From: Amycolatopsis sp. WAC 01376 | GTDB lineage: Bacteria; Actinomycetota; Actinomycetes; Mycobacteriales; Pseudonocardiaceae | Direction of reading: 5' to 3' | NCBI RefSeq assembly: GCF_003947415.1 | Contig: NZ_QHKL01000002.1 | Location: 496,001-560,000 of the forward strand | DNA length: 64,000 nucleotides | Shown here: in pieces, positions 53,349 through 62,449 of the stretch | How positions within the stretch are numbered: the stretch's first letter is position 1 | How the letters are laid out: each line of letters begins with the position of its first letter | The notes under the pieces: model-generated | Told to the model about the DNA's origin: nothing | Seen by the model: the letters and a program-made list of their open reading frames with translations, nothing else | Database searches by the model: none | Made by a program: the position numbers and the translations under genes

Positions 53349-54335
53349 ATGTCCTTACGTCGTACTCTCGCCGCCACGTTCGCCGCCGCGACGGCCGTGT
53401 CGATCGCGGCCGTTCCGGCGGCGGCCGCCGAAGCGCCGTCCGTCCAGGCGATCAGACAACTCGCGAGCGGCCTCAACCAGGCGTGGTCGATCGACTTCCT
53501 GCCCGACGGCACCGGCCTCTTCACGCAGAAGGACGCCAAGACGATCAGCAAGATCGACAAGGCGGGCAAGGTCACCACGGTCCAGACCATCCCCGGGGTG
53601 AGCGTCACCGCGGAGGCCGGCCTGCTCGGCATCGCCGTCTCGCCGAACTACGCCACCGACGAGACGGTCTTCATCTACTACACGACCAGTTCCGACAACC
53701 GGATCGCCAAGCTGAAGCTGGGCCAGGCGCCGACGCCGATCGTCACCGGCATCCCGCGTGGTTCGCAGTACCACCACGGCGGCCGGATCAGGTTCGGCCC
53801 GGACGGTTATCTGTACGCGGGCACCGGCGACGGCCAGAACGGCGCCAACGCGCAGAACAAGAACTCCCTCGGCGGCAAGGTCCTGCGCGTCACCACCGAC
53901 GGCGCCGCCGCGCCCGGCAATCCGTTCAACAGCCGCGTCTACTCCTACGGCCACCGCAACGTCCAGGGCCTGACCTGGGCGAACGGTCAGCTGTACGTCT
54001 CCGACATCGGCGCCAACCGGCTCGACGAGCTGAACAAGATCGAGGCTGGCAAGAACTACGGCTGGCCGACCTGCGAAGGCCCCTGCAATACGGCGGGGAT
54101 GACCAACCCGGTCAAGGCCTGGCCGACGTCTTCGGCGACGCCGAGCGGGCTCGCGGCCTACAAGGGCTCGCTGTACATGGCTTCGCTCAAGGGCGGCACA
54201 TACAAGCTCGACCTGAACGGCAACGGCGGCAAGCTCTGGACCAACCTCGGCCGCACGCGTGACGCGGTCGCGGGCCCGGACGGCCAGCTGTACACGATCA
54301 CCCCGGGCGCTCTCTACGTCTCCGACGGCAGCTGA
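53349..54335 (+). CDS. Secreted PQQ-dependent sugar dehydrogenase-like enzyme
   Basis: The 328-residue protein has a signal peptide (residues 1-27, cleavage near AAAAEA) and a six-bladed beta-propeller of the soluble glucose/aldose sugar dehydrogenase family. Signature parts are SQYHHGGRIRFGPDGYLYA with the proposed general-base His, GTGDGQNGANAQN, and SYGHRNVQGL with the PQQ-contacting Arg. It is shorter than the Acinetobacter soluble enzyme (about 450). It is divergent from pqqA, so PQQ may be made mainly for it. The sugar is unknown. Confidence 0.85.
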   Translation: MSLRRTLAATFAAATAVSIAAVPAAAAEAPSVQAIRQLASGLNQAWSIDFLPDGTGLFTQKDAKTISKIDKAGKVTTVQTIPGVSVTAEAGLLGIAVSPNYATDETVFIYYTTSSDNRIAKLKLGQAPTPIVTGIPRGSQYHHGGRIRFGPDGYLYAGTGDGQNGANAQNKNSLGGKVLRVTTDGAAAPGNPFNSRVYSYGHRNVQGLTWANGQLYVSDIGANRLDELNKIEAGKNYGWPTCEGPCNTAGMTNPVKAWPTSSATPSGLAAYKGSLYMASLKGGTYKLDLNGNGGKLWTNLGRTRDAVAGPDGQLYTITPGALYVSDGS

Positions 54336-54343
54336 CCCCCGGC

Positions 54344-54405
54344 GCATTTCGTCCTCTGGATGCGGTGGTTCAGCGTCGAACTACCGCATCCAGAGGACTA
54401 AATGC
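54344..54405. terminator. Large imperfect hairpin between convergent genes
   Basis: Arms of 23 bp (54344-54366 with 54383-54405) pair with one mismatch, and the interior GGTGGTTC/GAACTACC extends the stem. The right arm covers the last codons and stop of the WS/DGAT gene (stop at 54398). It probably ends transcription in both directions. Confidence 0.75.
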
Positions 54406-55774
54406 GGGGCAGGGAGACCGCGTGTTCGAGTTCGACCAGCGCGGTGTCCAGGTGGGTCAGGATGCGCTGGAGATGCGGGACGCTGCGGCGGCAGCCGGTG
54501 ACGCCGAAGTCCAGGTTGTCCCCGTTGCTGGTCAGCGTGATGTTCAGCGCCTGCCCGTCGAGCAGCACCGACGCCGGGTAGATGCCGTCGAGCGACGCGC
54601 CGTTCCAGTACATCTGCTTGCGCGGCCCCGGCACATTGGAGATCACCAGGTTGAACGGCGGTTTCGTGTTGTTCACGAAACCGGGGATCGGTGACACGCC
54701 GAGCTGGGCGACGTTGATCCCCGACAGCAGCAGCGTCTGCAACGGGGTCAGCTCCGAGAACAGCTTCTTCCCGTTCCGCATCGAAGCGTTGATCGCCGCG
54801 AGCCGCGCGGCCGGATCGCTCAGGTGGGTGGCCATATTGCACAGCAGCGCGCCGATGTTGTTCCCCGCCGCGTCCCCGCTGTCCTTGCGCCGCAGGGAAA
54901 CCGGGACCATCGCGGTCAGCGGCGCGTCGGGGAGCGCGTTCTGTTCGATCAGGTAGTCCCGCAGCGCTCCCGAGCACATCGCGAGGACGACGTCGTTGCG
55001 CGACACCCCGGCCGCCGTGGCGATCTTGCGTACCCTGTCCAGCGACCAAGACTGCGCCGCGAACCGCCGGGCACCGCCGATCGGGACGTTGAACATCGTC
55101 TTCGGGGCCTGCGAAGGCAGCGTCAGGGTGTGCTCCTGGAACGCCTCCCGCGCCACCTTCATCGCGGCGGGCGCGATACCGGCGAGCTGGTTGACCGTCT
55201 TGCCCATGGTCTGGAACAGCGAAGGGGACGCCTTGCCGTTGCGGCCGCCTTCGGGTTTGGGCCGGGAGCCCCACGGCGGCGGGCAGTCGAGGTCGAACGG
55301 GTCGTCCGACAGCGTGCCCTGCAGATGCCGCAGCGCCGAGACGCCGTCCATCAGCGCGTGGTGGATCTTGCTGTAGATCGCGAACCGGCCGTCCTGCAGC
55401 CCCTCGACCAGGTGGATCTCCCACAGGGGGCGATGCCGGTCGAGGAGGGTGCTGTGCCAGCGTCCGGTCAGCTCCAGCAGTTCGCGGATCCGGCCGGGCT
55501 GGGGCAGCGCCGAATGCCGGAAGTGGTAGTCGAGTTCGAGTTCGGTGTCGGTCGACCAGGCGAGGTGGCCCGCGGTGCTGACCGGCCGGGCGGGACGGCG
55601 CCGGAACACCGGGCGCATGTTGTCGGAATCGAGCAGTTTCCGGCGGATGTCACGCAGGTAGTCGGGCCCGGCGTCCTCGGGTTTCTTGAACAGTTGCAGC
55701 CCGCCGACGTGCATCGGATGTTCGCGCGTCTCGACGAGAAGGAACATCGAGTCGGTCACGGGCATGAACGGCAT
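54398..55774 (-). CDS. WS/DGAT-type acyltransferase (wax ester/triacylglycerol synthase)
   Basis: From ATG 55774 the protein has 458 residues. The active-site HHxxxDG is KIHHALMDGVSALR at about residue 130. Family patterns at the start (FMPVTDSMFLLVETREHPMH) and near the C-terminus (NLVISNVPGPRKQMYWNGA) are present. It transfers fatty acyl-CoA to a diacylglycerol or fatty alcohol for storage lipid. The nearby fatty-acid oxidation genes are far upstream and not linked. Confidence 0.92.
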   Translation of the reverse strand: MPFMPVTDSMFLLVETREHPMHVGGLQLFKKPEDAGPDYLRDIRRKLLDSDNMRPVFRRRPARPVSTAGHLAWSTDTELELDYHFRHSALPQPGRIRELLELTGRWHSTLLDRHRPLWEIHLVEGLQDGRFAIYSKIHHALMDGVSALRHLQGTLSDDPFDLDCPPPWGSRPKPEGGRNGKASPSLFQTMGKTVNQLAGIAPAAMKVAREAFQEHTLTLPSQAPKTMFNVPIGGARRFAAQSWSLDRVRKIATAAGVSRNDVVLAMCSGALRDYLIEQNALPDAPLTAMVPVSLRRKDSGDAAGNNIGALLCNMATHLSDPAARLAAINASMRNGKKLFSELTPLQTLLLSGINVAQLGVSPIPGFVNNTKPPFNLVISNVPGPRKQMYWNGASLDGIYPASVLLDGQALNITLTSNGDNLDFGVTGCRRSVPHLQRILTHLDTALVELEHAVSLPRI

Positions 55775-55869
55775 CGTCGGACCACCTTCCGCGCGGCGGC
55801 GTGCGAGCACGCCGGGTGCCAGAGTTTACGCACACCGAAACCACCATCTCACGCTTTAGGGTGGCTCAC

Positions 55870-56883
55870 ATGACGATCCCGACCGATCCGCAGACTGGTG
55901 AGTTCCGTCGGTCCGCCAACCATTTCGACGCGCGTGTCACCGCCGATGGCCGTGACGGCTGGCCGGTGGAGGCGGGGAGATACCGGCTGGTGGTCAGCCG
56001 GGCCTGTCCCTGGGCGAGCCGCGGGCTGATCGTCCGGCGGCTGCTCGGCCTCGAGTCCGCGCTGAGCGTGGCCGTCGCCGACCCGATCCAGGACGAGAAG
56101 AGCTGGCGGTTCACCCTCGATCCCGATGACCGGGATCCGGTACTCGGCATCAAGTACCTGGCCGAGGCCTATCACGCGGCCGACCCGCACTACATGGGCG
56201 GCATCAGCGTCCCGGCCATTGTGGACATTCCGAGCAAACGGCTCGTGAGCAACGACTATCCACAGATCACCCTGGATCTGTCCACCGAATGGACCAGTCT
56301 CCACCGGCCCGGAGCGCCCGACCTCTACCCGGAGCGACTGCGTGCCGAGATCGACGACGTCAACGTGGGCGTCTACGCGGACGTCAACGCCGCTGTTTAC
56401 CAAGCCGGTTTCGCGACCAAACAGGCCGCGTACGAGGACGCGTACACCCGGCTCTTCGCCATGCTGGACGTGCTCTCCGAGCGGCTGGAAAAGCAGCGCT
56501 ACCTCGTCGGTGACACGATCACCGAAGCGGACATCCGGCTGTTCACCACGCTCGTCCGCTTCGATCCGGTGTATCACGGGCATTTCAAATGCAACCGGAA
56601 CAAACTGACCGAAATGCCGGTGCTGTGGGCCTACGCCCGTGACCTCTTCCAAACGCCGGGTTTCGGTGACACCGTCGATTTCGACCACATCAAGCGGCAC
56701 TACCACGCGGTGCACGAGCAGGTGAACCCGACGCGGATCGTCCCACTGGGACCGGACCTGTCCGGCTGGACGGCGCCGCACCACCGGGAGCAGCTGGGCG
56801 GGCGCCCGTTCGGCGACGGCACGCCGCCGGGACCGCCGCCCGAGGACGAACGGATCGGGGACACGGATGGAGCCACTTCCTGA
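55870..56883 (+). CDS. Glutathionyl-hydroquinone-reductase-like GST (probably mycothiol-dependent)
   Basis: The start is ATG 55870, giving 337 residues. The thioredoxin-like N domain carries the active Cys in VVSRACPWASRGLI, the form seen in YqjG/ECM4 proteins, and the helical C domain is complete (ERLRAEIDDVNVGVYADVNA, GDTITEADIRLFTTLVRFD). Actinobacteria lack glutathione, so mycothiol is the likely thiol. Its 3' end overlaps the next gene by 17 bp. Confidence 0.88.
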   Translation: MTIPTDPQTGEFRRSANHFDARVTADGRDGWPVEAGRYRLVVSRACPWASRGLIVRRLLGLESALSVAVADPIQDEKSWRFTLDPDDRDPVLGIKYLAEAYHAADPHYMGGISVPAIVDIPSKRLVSNDYPQITLDLSTEWTSLHRPGAPDLYPERLRAEIDDVNVGVYADVNAAVYQAGFATKQAAYEDAYTRLFAMLDVLSERLEKQRYLVGDTITEADIRLFTTLVRFDPVYHGHFKCNRNKLTEMPVLWAYARDLFQTPGFGDTVDFDHIKRHYHAVHEQVNPTRIVPLGPDLSGWTAPHHREQLGGRPFGDGTPPGPPPEDERIGDTDGATS

Positions 56884-58024
56884 ACGCACCGACGTCGTCG
56901 TGATCGGCGGCGGCATCGTCGGGGTCAGCTGCGCGTACCGGCTCGCCGCGGCCGGGGTCTCGGTGCTGCTGCTCGAACGCGGGAGCCTCGGCGGGGGCTC
57001 GACGGCGAAGGCCGCGGGCGGGATCCGGTCGTCGTTCACCACCCGGGTCAACATCGAGATCGGGCTGCGCGGGCTGGCCGAGTACGCCTCCTTCGCCGAG
57101 ACGTACGGGACCGAGATCGACTTCCGCCGCGACGGCTACCTGTACCTGGTCACCGACCCGGCCGACCTGCCCGAATTCGAGCGCTGCGCCGAACTGCAGA
57201 ACTCCTACGGTGTCCGCAGCCGTCTCGTCGAGCCCGCCGAAGCGCGGCGGTTCTCCCCGCTGATCGACACCGACGGCGTGATCGCGGCCCTGTGGTCGCC
57301 GGACGACGCCAAGGCGACACCGGACTCCGCGGTCCAGGGCTACGCGCGGGCGGCCCGCGGGCACGGCGCGATGCTGAGGACCGGTGTCGAAGTCGTCGGG
57401 ATCGAACGCGACGGCGACGAGATCACCGGTGTCCTGACCGGCGAAGGCTTCGTGCGGACGAACGCGGTGGTCTGCGCGGCGGGCGCGTGGTCGGGACGGA
57501 TCGGTGAACTCGCCGGCGTCGACCTCCCGGTGCGGCCGTTCCGGCGGCAGGTCGTGTTCACCGGCCCGGTCGCGGACCTGCCCGGATCCGTGCCGCTGAC
57601 CATCGAGATGCCGTCCGCCTTCTACTTCCACCGCGAGGGCCTCGGCCTGGCGATGTCCTTCTGCGACGGTGACGGCGACCCCGGCTTCGACACCCGCTAC
57701 CAGCCTGGCGACTGGCTGCCGAAACTCGCCGAAATCGCCGCGCGCCGGGTGCCCGCGGTACTCGACGCGGGGATCCGCGGCGGCTGGGCCGGGCTGTACG
57801 AGGTCACCCCCGACCGCAACCAGATCGTGGGGGAAAGCGTCCAGCTGTCGCGGTTCTTCTACGCGACCGGTTTCTCGGGACACGGGTTCCAGATGGGCCC
57901 GGCGGTGGGGGAGCTCGTGCGGGACCTCTACCTGGGGCGGGTCCCGGCCATCGACATCACCGGGCTCGACGTCCGCCGGTTCGACGGCGACCGGGCCTTG
58001 ACGAGGGAGCACAACATTGTCTGA
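56867..58024 (+). CDS. FAD-dependent oxidoreductase of the DAO family
   Basis: The 385-residue protein starts inside the GST gene. It has an N-terminal FAD motif VVIGGGIVGVSCAYRLAAAG and the DAO end segment GWAGLYEVTPDRNQIVGE and FSGHGFQMGPAVGELV. It resembles sarcosine oxidase beta/D-amino acid dehydrogenase types. The amine substrate is not fixed. The following gene starts 8 bp before its stop. Confidence 0.87.
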   Translation: MEPLPERTDVVVIGGGIVGVSCAYRLAAAGVSVLLLERGSLGGGSTAKAAGGIRSSFTTRVNIEIGLRGLAEYASFAETYGTEIDFRRDGYLYLVTDPADLPEFERCAELQNSYGVRSRLVEPAEARRFSPLIDTDGVIAALWSPDDAKATPDSAVQGYARAARGHGAMLRTGVEVVGIERDGDEITGVLTGEGFVRTNAVVCAAGAWSGRIGELAGVDLPVRPFRRQVVFTGPVADLPGSVPLTIEMPSAFYFHREGLGLAMSFCDGDGDPGFDTRYQPGDWLPKLAEIAARRVPAVLDAGIRGGWAGLYEVTPDRNQIVGESVQLSRFFYATGFSGHGFQMGPAVGELVRDLYLGRVPAIDITGLDVRRFDGDRALTREHNIV

Positions 58025-58640
58025 GTTCGTCGAAGTCACCACCGAGGCCGAGCTGCGCGAGATCCTGCCGCCGCCGCTGGAGCGGACCGCGAACAAGGCG
58101 CGTCCGAAGCTGCACGAGATGGACCGCCAGTGGCTCGCGGAGTCACCGTTCGTGCTGATCGCGACGTCGGCGGCCGACGGCACCTGCGACGTCTCGCCGA
58201 AGGGCGACCCCGCGGGGTTCACGCTGGTGCTGGACGACACGCGGATCGCCATCCCGGAGCGCCCCGGCAACCGGCGCGCCGACGGATTCCGCAACGTGCT
58301 GTCGAACCCGCACGTCGGGCTGATCTACCTGATCCCCGGCCGCGGCGACACACTGCGGATCAACGGCCGCGCGCGGCTCGTGCGGGAAGCGCCGTTCTTC
58401 GACGACATGATCGTGAAGGGCAGCCGGCCGAAGCTGGCGCTGGTGGTCGACATCGACGAGATCTTCCACCACTGCCAGAAGGCGTTCATGCGGTCGAAGC
58501 TCTGGTCGCCGGAGAGCTGGGCACCCGGCGCGCTGCCGTCCCGCGCGGCGATCGCCAAGACCTTCGAACGGCCGGAGGAGAGCTTGGCCGACCTCGAGGC
58601 TTACTACGCCCCTGCTGCCTACTCGGCCGGGTTGTACTGA
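58017..58640 (+). CDS. PPOX-type FMN flavoprotein, MSMEG_1061 group
   Basis: From TTG 58017 (LSEFVEVTTEAEL) the protein has 207 residues. It has the split-barrel pyridoxamine-phosphate-oxidase fold (SPFVLIATSAADGTCDVSPK, FRNVLSNPHVGLIYLIPG, LRINGRARLV, FMRSKLWSPESW). These proteins bind FMN or F420; the substrate is unknown. A TTG start and 8-bp overlap indicate coupled translation with the DAO gene. A long hairpin follows. Confidence 0.83.
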   Translation: MSEFVEVTTEAELREILPPPLERTANKARPKLHEMDRQWLAESPFVLIATSAADGTCDVSPKGDPAGFTLVLDDTRIAIPERPGNRRADGFRNVLSNPHVGLIYLIPGRGDTLRINGRARLVREAPFFDDMIVKGSRPKLALVVDIDEIFHHCQKAFMRSKLWSPESWAPGALPSRAAIAKTFERPEESLADLEAYYAPAAYSAGLY

Positions 58641-58648
58641 AGCCACTG

Positions 58649-58701
58649 TCCGTGAAGGCCTCCTTGAGGGACCCAGAGTCCCTCAAGGAGGCCTTCACGG
58701 A
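58649..58701. terminator. Perfect 23-bp stem hairpin
   Basis: Arms 58649-58671 and 58679-58701 are perfect complements with the loop CCCAGAG. The stem contains GTGAAGGCCTCCTT, the common core of the window's long palindromes. It is 8 bp after the flavoprotein stop. Confidence 0.8.
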
Positions 58702-58729
58702 ACGCTTGGACCCGGTGCGATGGTTGCTG

Positions 58730-58744
58730 GATCGTTGAACGATC
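58730..58744. promoter_or_regulatory. Palindromic operator before the ThDP-hyuAB operon
   Basis: GATCGTTGAACGATC has perfect 7-bp arms around one base, 16 bp upstream of GTG 58761. It resembles FadR-type GntR operators but differs from GATTGT(C/T)GACAATC at 43866. CACTAT at 58748-58753 could be a -10 box, which would put the transcript start at the GTG (leaderless). Confidence 0.6.
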
Positions 58745-58760
58745 TGGCACTATCGGCGGG

Positions 58761-60392
58761 GTGCCTGCACCCACCGGAGCCCAGCATCTCGCCGACGCGC
58801 TGACCGCTCTGGGGACCGAAGTCGTCTTCGGTCTCCCTGGGGTGCACAACCTGCCGTTATGGGAGGCGCTGGCCGATACGGACATCCGGCTCGTCGGGGT
58901 CCGGCACGAGCAGACGGCCGGGTACGCGGCGGACGGTTACGCCCGCGCGACCGGCAAGCTCGGCGTCGCGTTGGTGACCACGGGGCCCGGCGCGGCGAAC
59001 ACGCTCGCCGCCGTCGGCGAGGCCATGGCGTCGGCGGCGCCGGTGCTGGTCATCGCGACCGACATCCCCTCCACGCTGCGGCGGCCCGGCGTGGTTCGCG
59101 GTGTGCTGCACGAGACGTCGGATCAGCAGGCGATGTTCGCGCCGGTCACCAAGGCCGGGTTCACCGTCTCGAGCGCCGACCAGGTCGCGGCGACGCTCCA
59201 CCGCGCGGCCCGGCTCGCGCTCCAGCCGCAGAGCGGGCCGGTCTACCTCGGCATCCCGGCCGACTTCCTGTCGGTGCGGACGCCGGCGCGGCGTCCGCCG
59301 AGGTCGCACGCCCGGCCCGCCGAGATCCCGGACCTCACCGAGGCCGAGGCGCTCCTTGCCACCGCCGACCGGCCGCTGATCTGGGCGGGAGGGGGCGCGC
59401 TGCGCGCCGAGGCGGGTGAGGTGATCGGGAAACTCGCCGAACGGCTGGCCGCGCCGGTGCTCACCACGTTCGGCGCTCGCGGGCTCCTGCCGGTCGATCA
59501 TCCCTGTCTCGCCCCGAATCCGGTACACGCGCCCGAAGTCGGGGCGCTGTGGGACGAGGCCGACGTCGTCCTCGCCATCGGCACCGACTTCGACGGGCTG
59601 ATGACGCAGAACTGGCTGATGCCGCAGCCGAAGAAGCTCATCGCGATCAACGTCGATCCGGACGACGCCGCCAAGAACTACCAGCCGGACATCACGCTGG
59701 TCGGGGACGCCCGGGTGCTCACCGAGGCGCTCAAGGTCGAGGAACGGCCCGGGATCGCGGCGCTCGTCGGCAGGCTCGCCAAGGTCTCCGCCCGCGTCCG
59801 GCAGCGGATCAAGGAAGAGGAGCCACAGGCCGCGGATCTGCTGTCCACTTTGGACGAGGTGTTGCCGTCCGACGCCGTCGTGGTCGCGGACATGTGCGTG
59901 GCCGGCTACTGGATCGGCGGCTTCCACCGTGTCCGCGCGCCGCGCAAGCTCGCGTATCCGATGGGCTGGGGCACCCTCGGTTACGGCTTCCCGGCCGCGC
60001 TCGGTGTCGGCGCGGCGGGCACCGGCCGCGCGATCTGCGTCAGTGGTGACGGCGGTTTCCTGTTCGCCTGCGGTGATCTCGCCACGATGGCGCAGGAGCA
60101 GTTGCCGGTCACGGTGATCATCGTCGACGACGGCGGCTACGGGATGCTTCGGTACGACCAGGACCGGGCCGGGCTCCCGCGCCGGGGTGTCGACTGGGAC
60201 AGTCCCGATTTCGTCGGCCTGGCGAGGTCCTTCGGCGTGCACGCGGACCGGGTGTCCGGGTTCGGGCGCGCGTTCCGGCGGCTGCTCGCCGAGTTCATCG
60301 AGTCCGACGAGCCGAACGTGCTCGTCGTCCGCGCGAAGATGGCGCCGCCGCTCAACACCTCGCCCCGCTGGTACCGCAAGGAATCCCCGTGA
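58761..60392 (+). CDS. ThDP-dependent enzyme, acetolactate synthase-like
   Basis: The 543-residue protein has the catalytic Glu in VGVRHEQTAGYAADGYARA, TTGPGAANTLAAVGEA, a central nucleotide-type domain and the C-terminal GWGTLGYGFPAALGVGAAG, VSGDGGFLFACGDLATM and DDGGYGML. It is a decarboxylase or carboligase of unknown substrate. No strong ribosome site precedes GTG 58761. Its last bases overlap hyuA by 4 bp, so its product or substrate is probably tied to the hydantoinase pathway. Confidence 0.87.
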   Translation: MPAPTGAQHLADALTALGTEVVFGLPGVHNLPLWEALADTDIRLVGVRHEQTAGYAADGYARATGKLGVALVTTGPGAANTLAAVGEAMASAAPVLVIATDIPSTLRRPGVVRGVLHETSDQQAMFAPVTKAGFTVSSADQVAATLHRAARLALQPQSGPVYLGIPADFLSVRTPARRPPRSHARPAEIPDLTEAEALLATADRPLIWAGGGALRAEAGEVIGKLAERLAAPVLTTFGARGLLPVDHPCLAPNPVHAPEVGALWDEADVVLAIGTDFDGLMTQNWLMPQPKKLIAINVDPDDAAKNYQPDITLVGDARVLTEALKVEERPGIAALVGRLAKVSARVRQRIKEEEPQAADLLSTLDEVLPSDAVVVADMCVAGYWIGGFHRVRAPRKLAYPMGWGTLGYGFPAALGVGAAGTGRAICVSGDGGFLFACGDLATMAQEQLPVTVIIVDDGGYGMLRYDQDRAGLPRRGVDWDSPDFVGLARSFGVHADRVSGFGRAFRRLLAEFIESDEPNVLVVRAKMAPPLNTSPRWYRKESP

Positions 60393-62449
60393 CCGGGCTG
60401 CGCGTCGGCGTGGACATCGGCGGTACGTTCACCGATCTCTGCGTGCTCGACGATACCGGTGTCGTCGCCGTCGGCAAGGTGCTGACGACGCACGACGAGC
60501 CCGCTCGCGCGGTGGAGGAAGGTCTCAAGAGGACACTCGCCGACGCCGGGCTGCACGCGGGCGACGTCGAGCAGTTCGTGCACGGGACAACGCTGGTCAC
60601 GAACGCGCTGATCGAACGCAAGGGAGCGCGCACCGCCCTGCTGGCGACGGCCGGTTTCCGCGACGTGCTGGAGATGCGGCGCGAGCATCGGTACGAACTG
60701 TACGACCTGCTCATCGAGCTTCCCGCCCCGCTGGTCCCGCGTCACCTGCGGTTCGACGTCCCCGAGCGGATCCTCGCCGACGGGACGGTCCACACAGGAC
60801 TGGACGAGGAGTACGTCGCGCGGCTCGGCCGCGAACTCGACGCCCGCGGGATCGACGCGGTGGCCATTTGTTTCCTGCACGCCTTCACGAATCCCGCGCA
60901 CGAACGGCGGGCCGCCGAGGTGCTCAAGGACGTCGCGCCCCGGCTCCGGGTCGCGCTGTCCAGCGAGGTCGTCCCCGAAATCCGCGAGTTCGAACGCGCG
61001 TCGACCACGGTCGCGAACGTGTACGTCCAGGATCTGACCGAACGTTATCTCCGTGATCTCGAACGGCGCCTGCACGAGGCCGGGGTGCGGCCGTCGCCGC
61101 ACATCATGCTGTCCAACGGCGGGATCGCGACCGTCGACACCGCCGCGCGCTACCCGATCCGCATCCTCGAATCCGGACCGGCCGGCGGGGCGCTGGCCGC
61201 GTCCGCGATCGGATCCGCGGCGGGGACCCGGGATCTGCTGGCCTTCGACATGGGTGGCACGACGGCGAAACTGTGCATGATCTCCGACGGCGCGCCGCTG
61301 GTGACGCACGAATTCGAAGTGGACCGGAAGTACCGGCTGCTGCCGGGATCCGGGCTGCCGGTCAAGGTGCCGGTCATCGACATGATCGAGATCGGCGTCG
61401 GCGGCGGCTCGATCGCCCGCATCGACGCGCTCGGCCTGCTCACCGTCGGGCCGGATTCGGCGGGGTCCGAGCCCGGCCCGGTCTGTTACGGACGAGGCGG
61501 CACCGAGCCGACCGTGACCGATGCGGACCTCGTGCTCGGCTACCTGGATCCGGGGTATTTCCTCGGCGGCGGAATGACTTTGGACGCCGAAGGCGCGCGT
61601 GACGCGATCCGCTCGAAGATCGCGGACCCACTCGGCGTCAGCGTCGAGGAGGCCGCTTGGGGGATCCACACCAGCGTCAACGAGGACATGGCCAACGCCG
61701 CCCGCGTCCACGCCGTCGCCGACGGCAAGGACCCGGCGAAGCTGCCGATGTTCACCTTCGGCGGAGCCGGTCCGGTGCACGGGGTCGGTGTGGCTCGGGC
61801 GCTCGGCGCGCCCGAGGTGGTCGCGCCGAGCGCGGCCGGGGTGCTGAGCGCGGCGGGATTCCTCACCGCGCCACTGGCTTTCGACTTCGTGCGTTCGGCG
61901 CGTGCGGCGGTACTCGACCTGTCCTGGAAACAGGTCGACGCGCTGTTCGCCGAGATGGAGGCCGAAGGAAGGGAACTGCTGGAGGAGTCCGGTGTGGACG
62001 GTGCGGAGGTGACGCACCGCCGGATCGCCGAGATGCGGTACTCCGGGCAGGGCTACGAGATCCGCGTGCCGGTCGAGCGGGGGAACTGGCCGGATTCGCT
62101 GGTCGACGCGTTCACCGAGACCTATCGGACGTTGTACCGGCGGATCGGGCCGGACGTCGCGATCGAGGTGCTCAACTGGCGTGTCGTTTCCCGCGGACCG
62201 GCACCCGAGGTCACGCTGAAACTCGCGGGTACCGAGGCCGAAGGCGACGCGCGCAAGGGGAGCCGCCCGGCGTACTTTCCCGCCGCGGGTGGCTTTGTCG
62301 ACACAGCGGTGTTCGACAGGTATCGCCTCAAGCCGGGCGATCGCGTCGAGGGACCGGCCATTGTGGAGGAACGCGAGTCCACAGTGGTCGTCCCGCCGGG
62401 CGCGAACTGCGTTGTCGGCGCGGACGCCGGCCTGGTGGTGACGGTATGA
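60389..62449 (+). CDS. hyuA: Hydantoinase/5-oxoprolinase A subunit
   Basis: The 686-residue protein has the HydA/oxoprolinase N-terminal half (GVDIGGTFTDLCVLDD, HGTTLVTNALIERKGARTALL), the ATP-binding acetate-kinase-like core (LLAFDMGGTTAKLCMI, VGGGSIARID, FGGAGPVHGVGVARALG) and the C-terminal domain. With HyuB it opens a cyclic amide using ATP, as in N-methylhydantoinase, 5-oxoprolinase or acetone carboxylase relatives. It overlaps both neighbours by 4 bp. Confidence 0.92.
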   Translation: MTGLRVGVDIGGTFTDLCVLDDTGVVAVGKVLTTHDEPARAVEEGLKRTLADAGLHAGDVEQFVHGTTLVTNALIERKGARTALLATAGFRDVLEMRREHRYELYDLLIELPAPLVPRHLRFDVPERILADGTVHTGLDEEYVARLGRELDARGIDAVAICFLHAFTNPAHERRAAEVLKDVAPRLRVALSSEVVPEIREFERASTTVANVYVQDLTERYLRDLERRLHEAGVRPSPHIMLSNGGIATVDTAARYPIRILESGPAGGALAASAIGSAAGTRDLLAFDMGGTTAKLCMISDGAPLVTHEFEVDRKYRLLPGSGLPVKVPVIDMIEIGVGGGSIARIDALGLLTVGPDSAGSEPGPVCYGRGGTEPTVTDADLVLGYLDPGYFLGGGMTLDAEGARDAIRSKIADPLGVSVEEAAWGIHTSVNEDMANAARVHAVADGKDPAKLPMFTFGGAGPVHGVGVARALGAPEVVAPSAAGVLSAAGFLTAPLAFDFVRSARAAVLDLSWKQVDALFAEMEAEGRELLEESGVDGAEVTHRRIAEMRYSGQGYEIRVPVERGNWPDSLVDAFTETYRTLYRRIGPDVAIEVLNWRVVSRGPAPEVTLKLAGTEAEGDARKGSRPAYFPAAGGFVDTAVFDRYRLKPGDRVEGPAIVEERESTVVVPPGANCVVGADAGLVVTV

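Noticed and set aside
54398..56883. Link between WS/DGAT acyltransferase and the PQQ cluster
   Set aside because: A strong hairpin at 54344-54405 separates the convergent units, and there is no shared regulatory motif.
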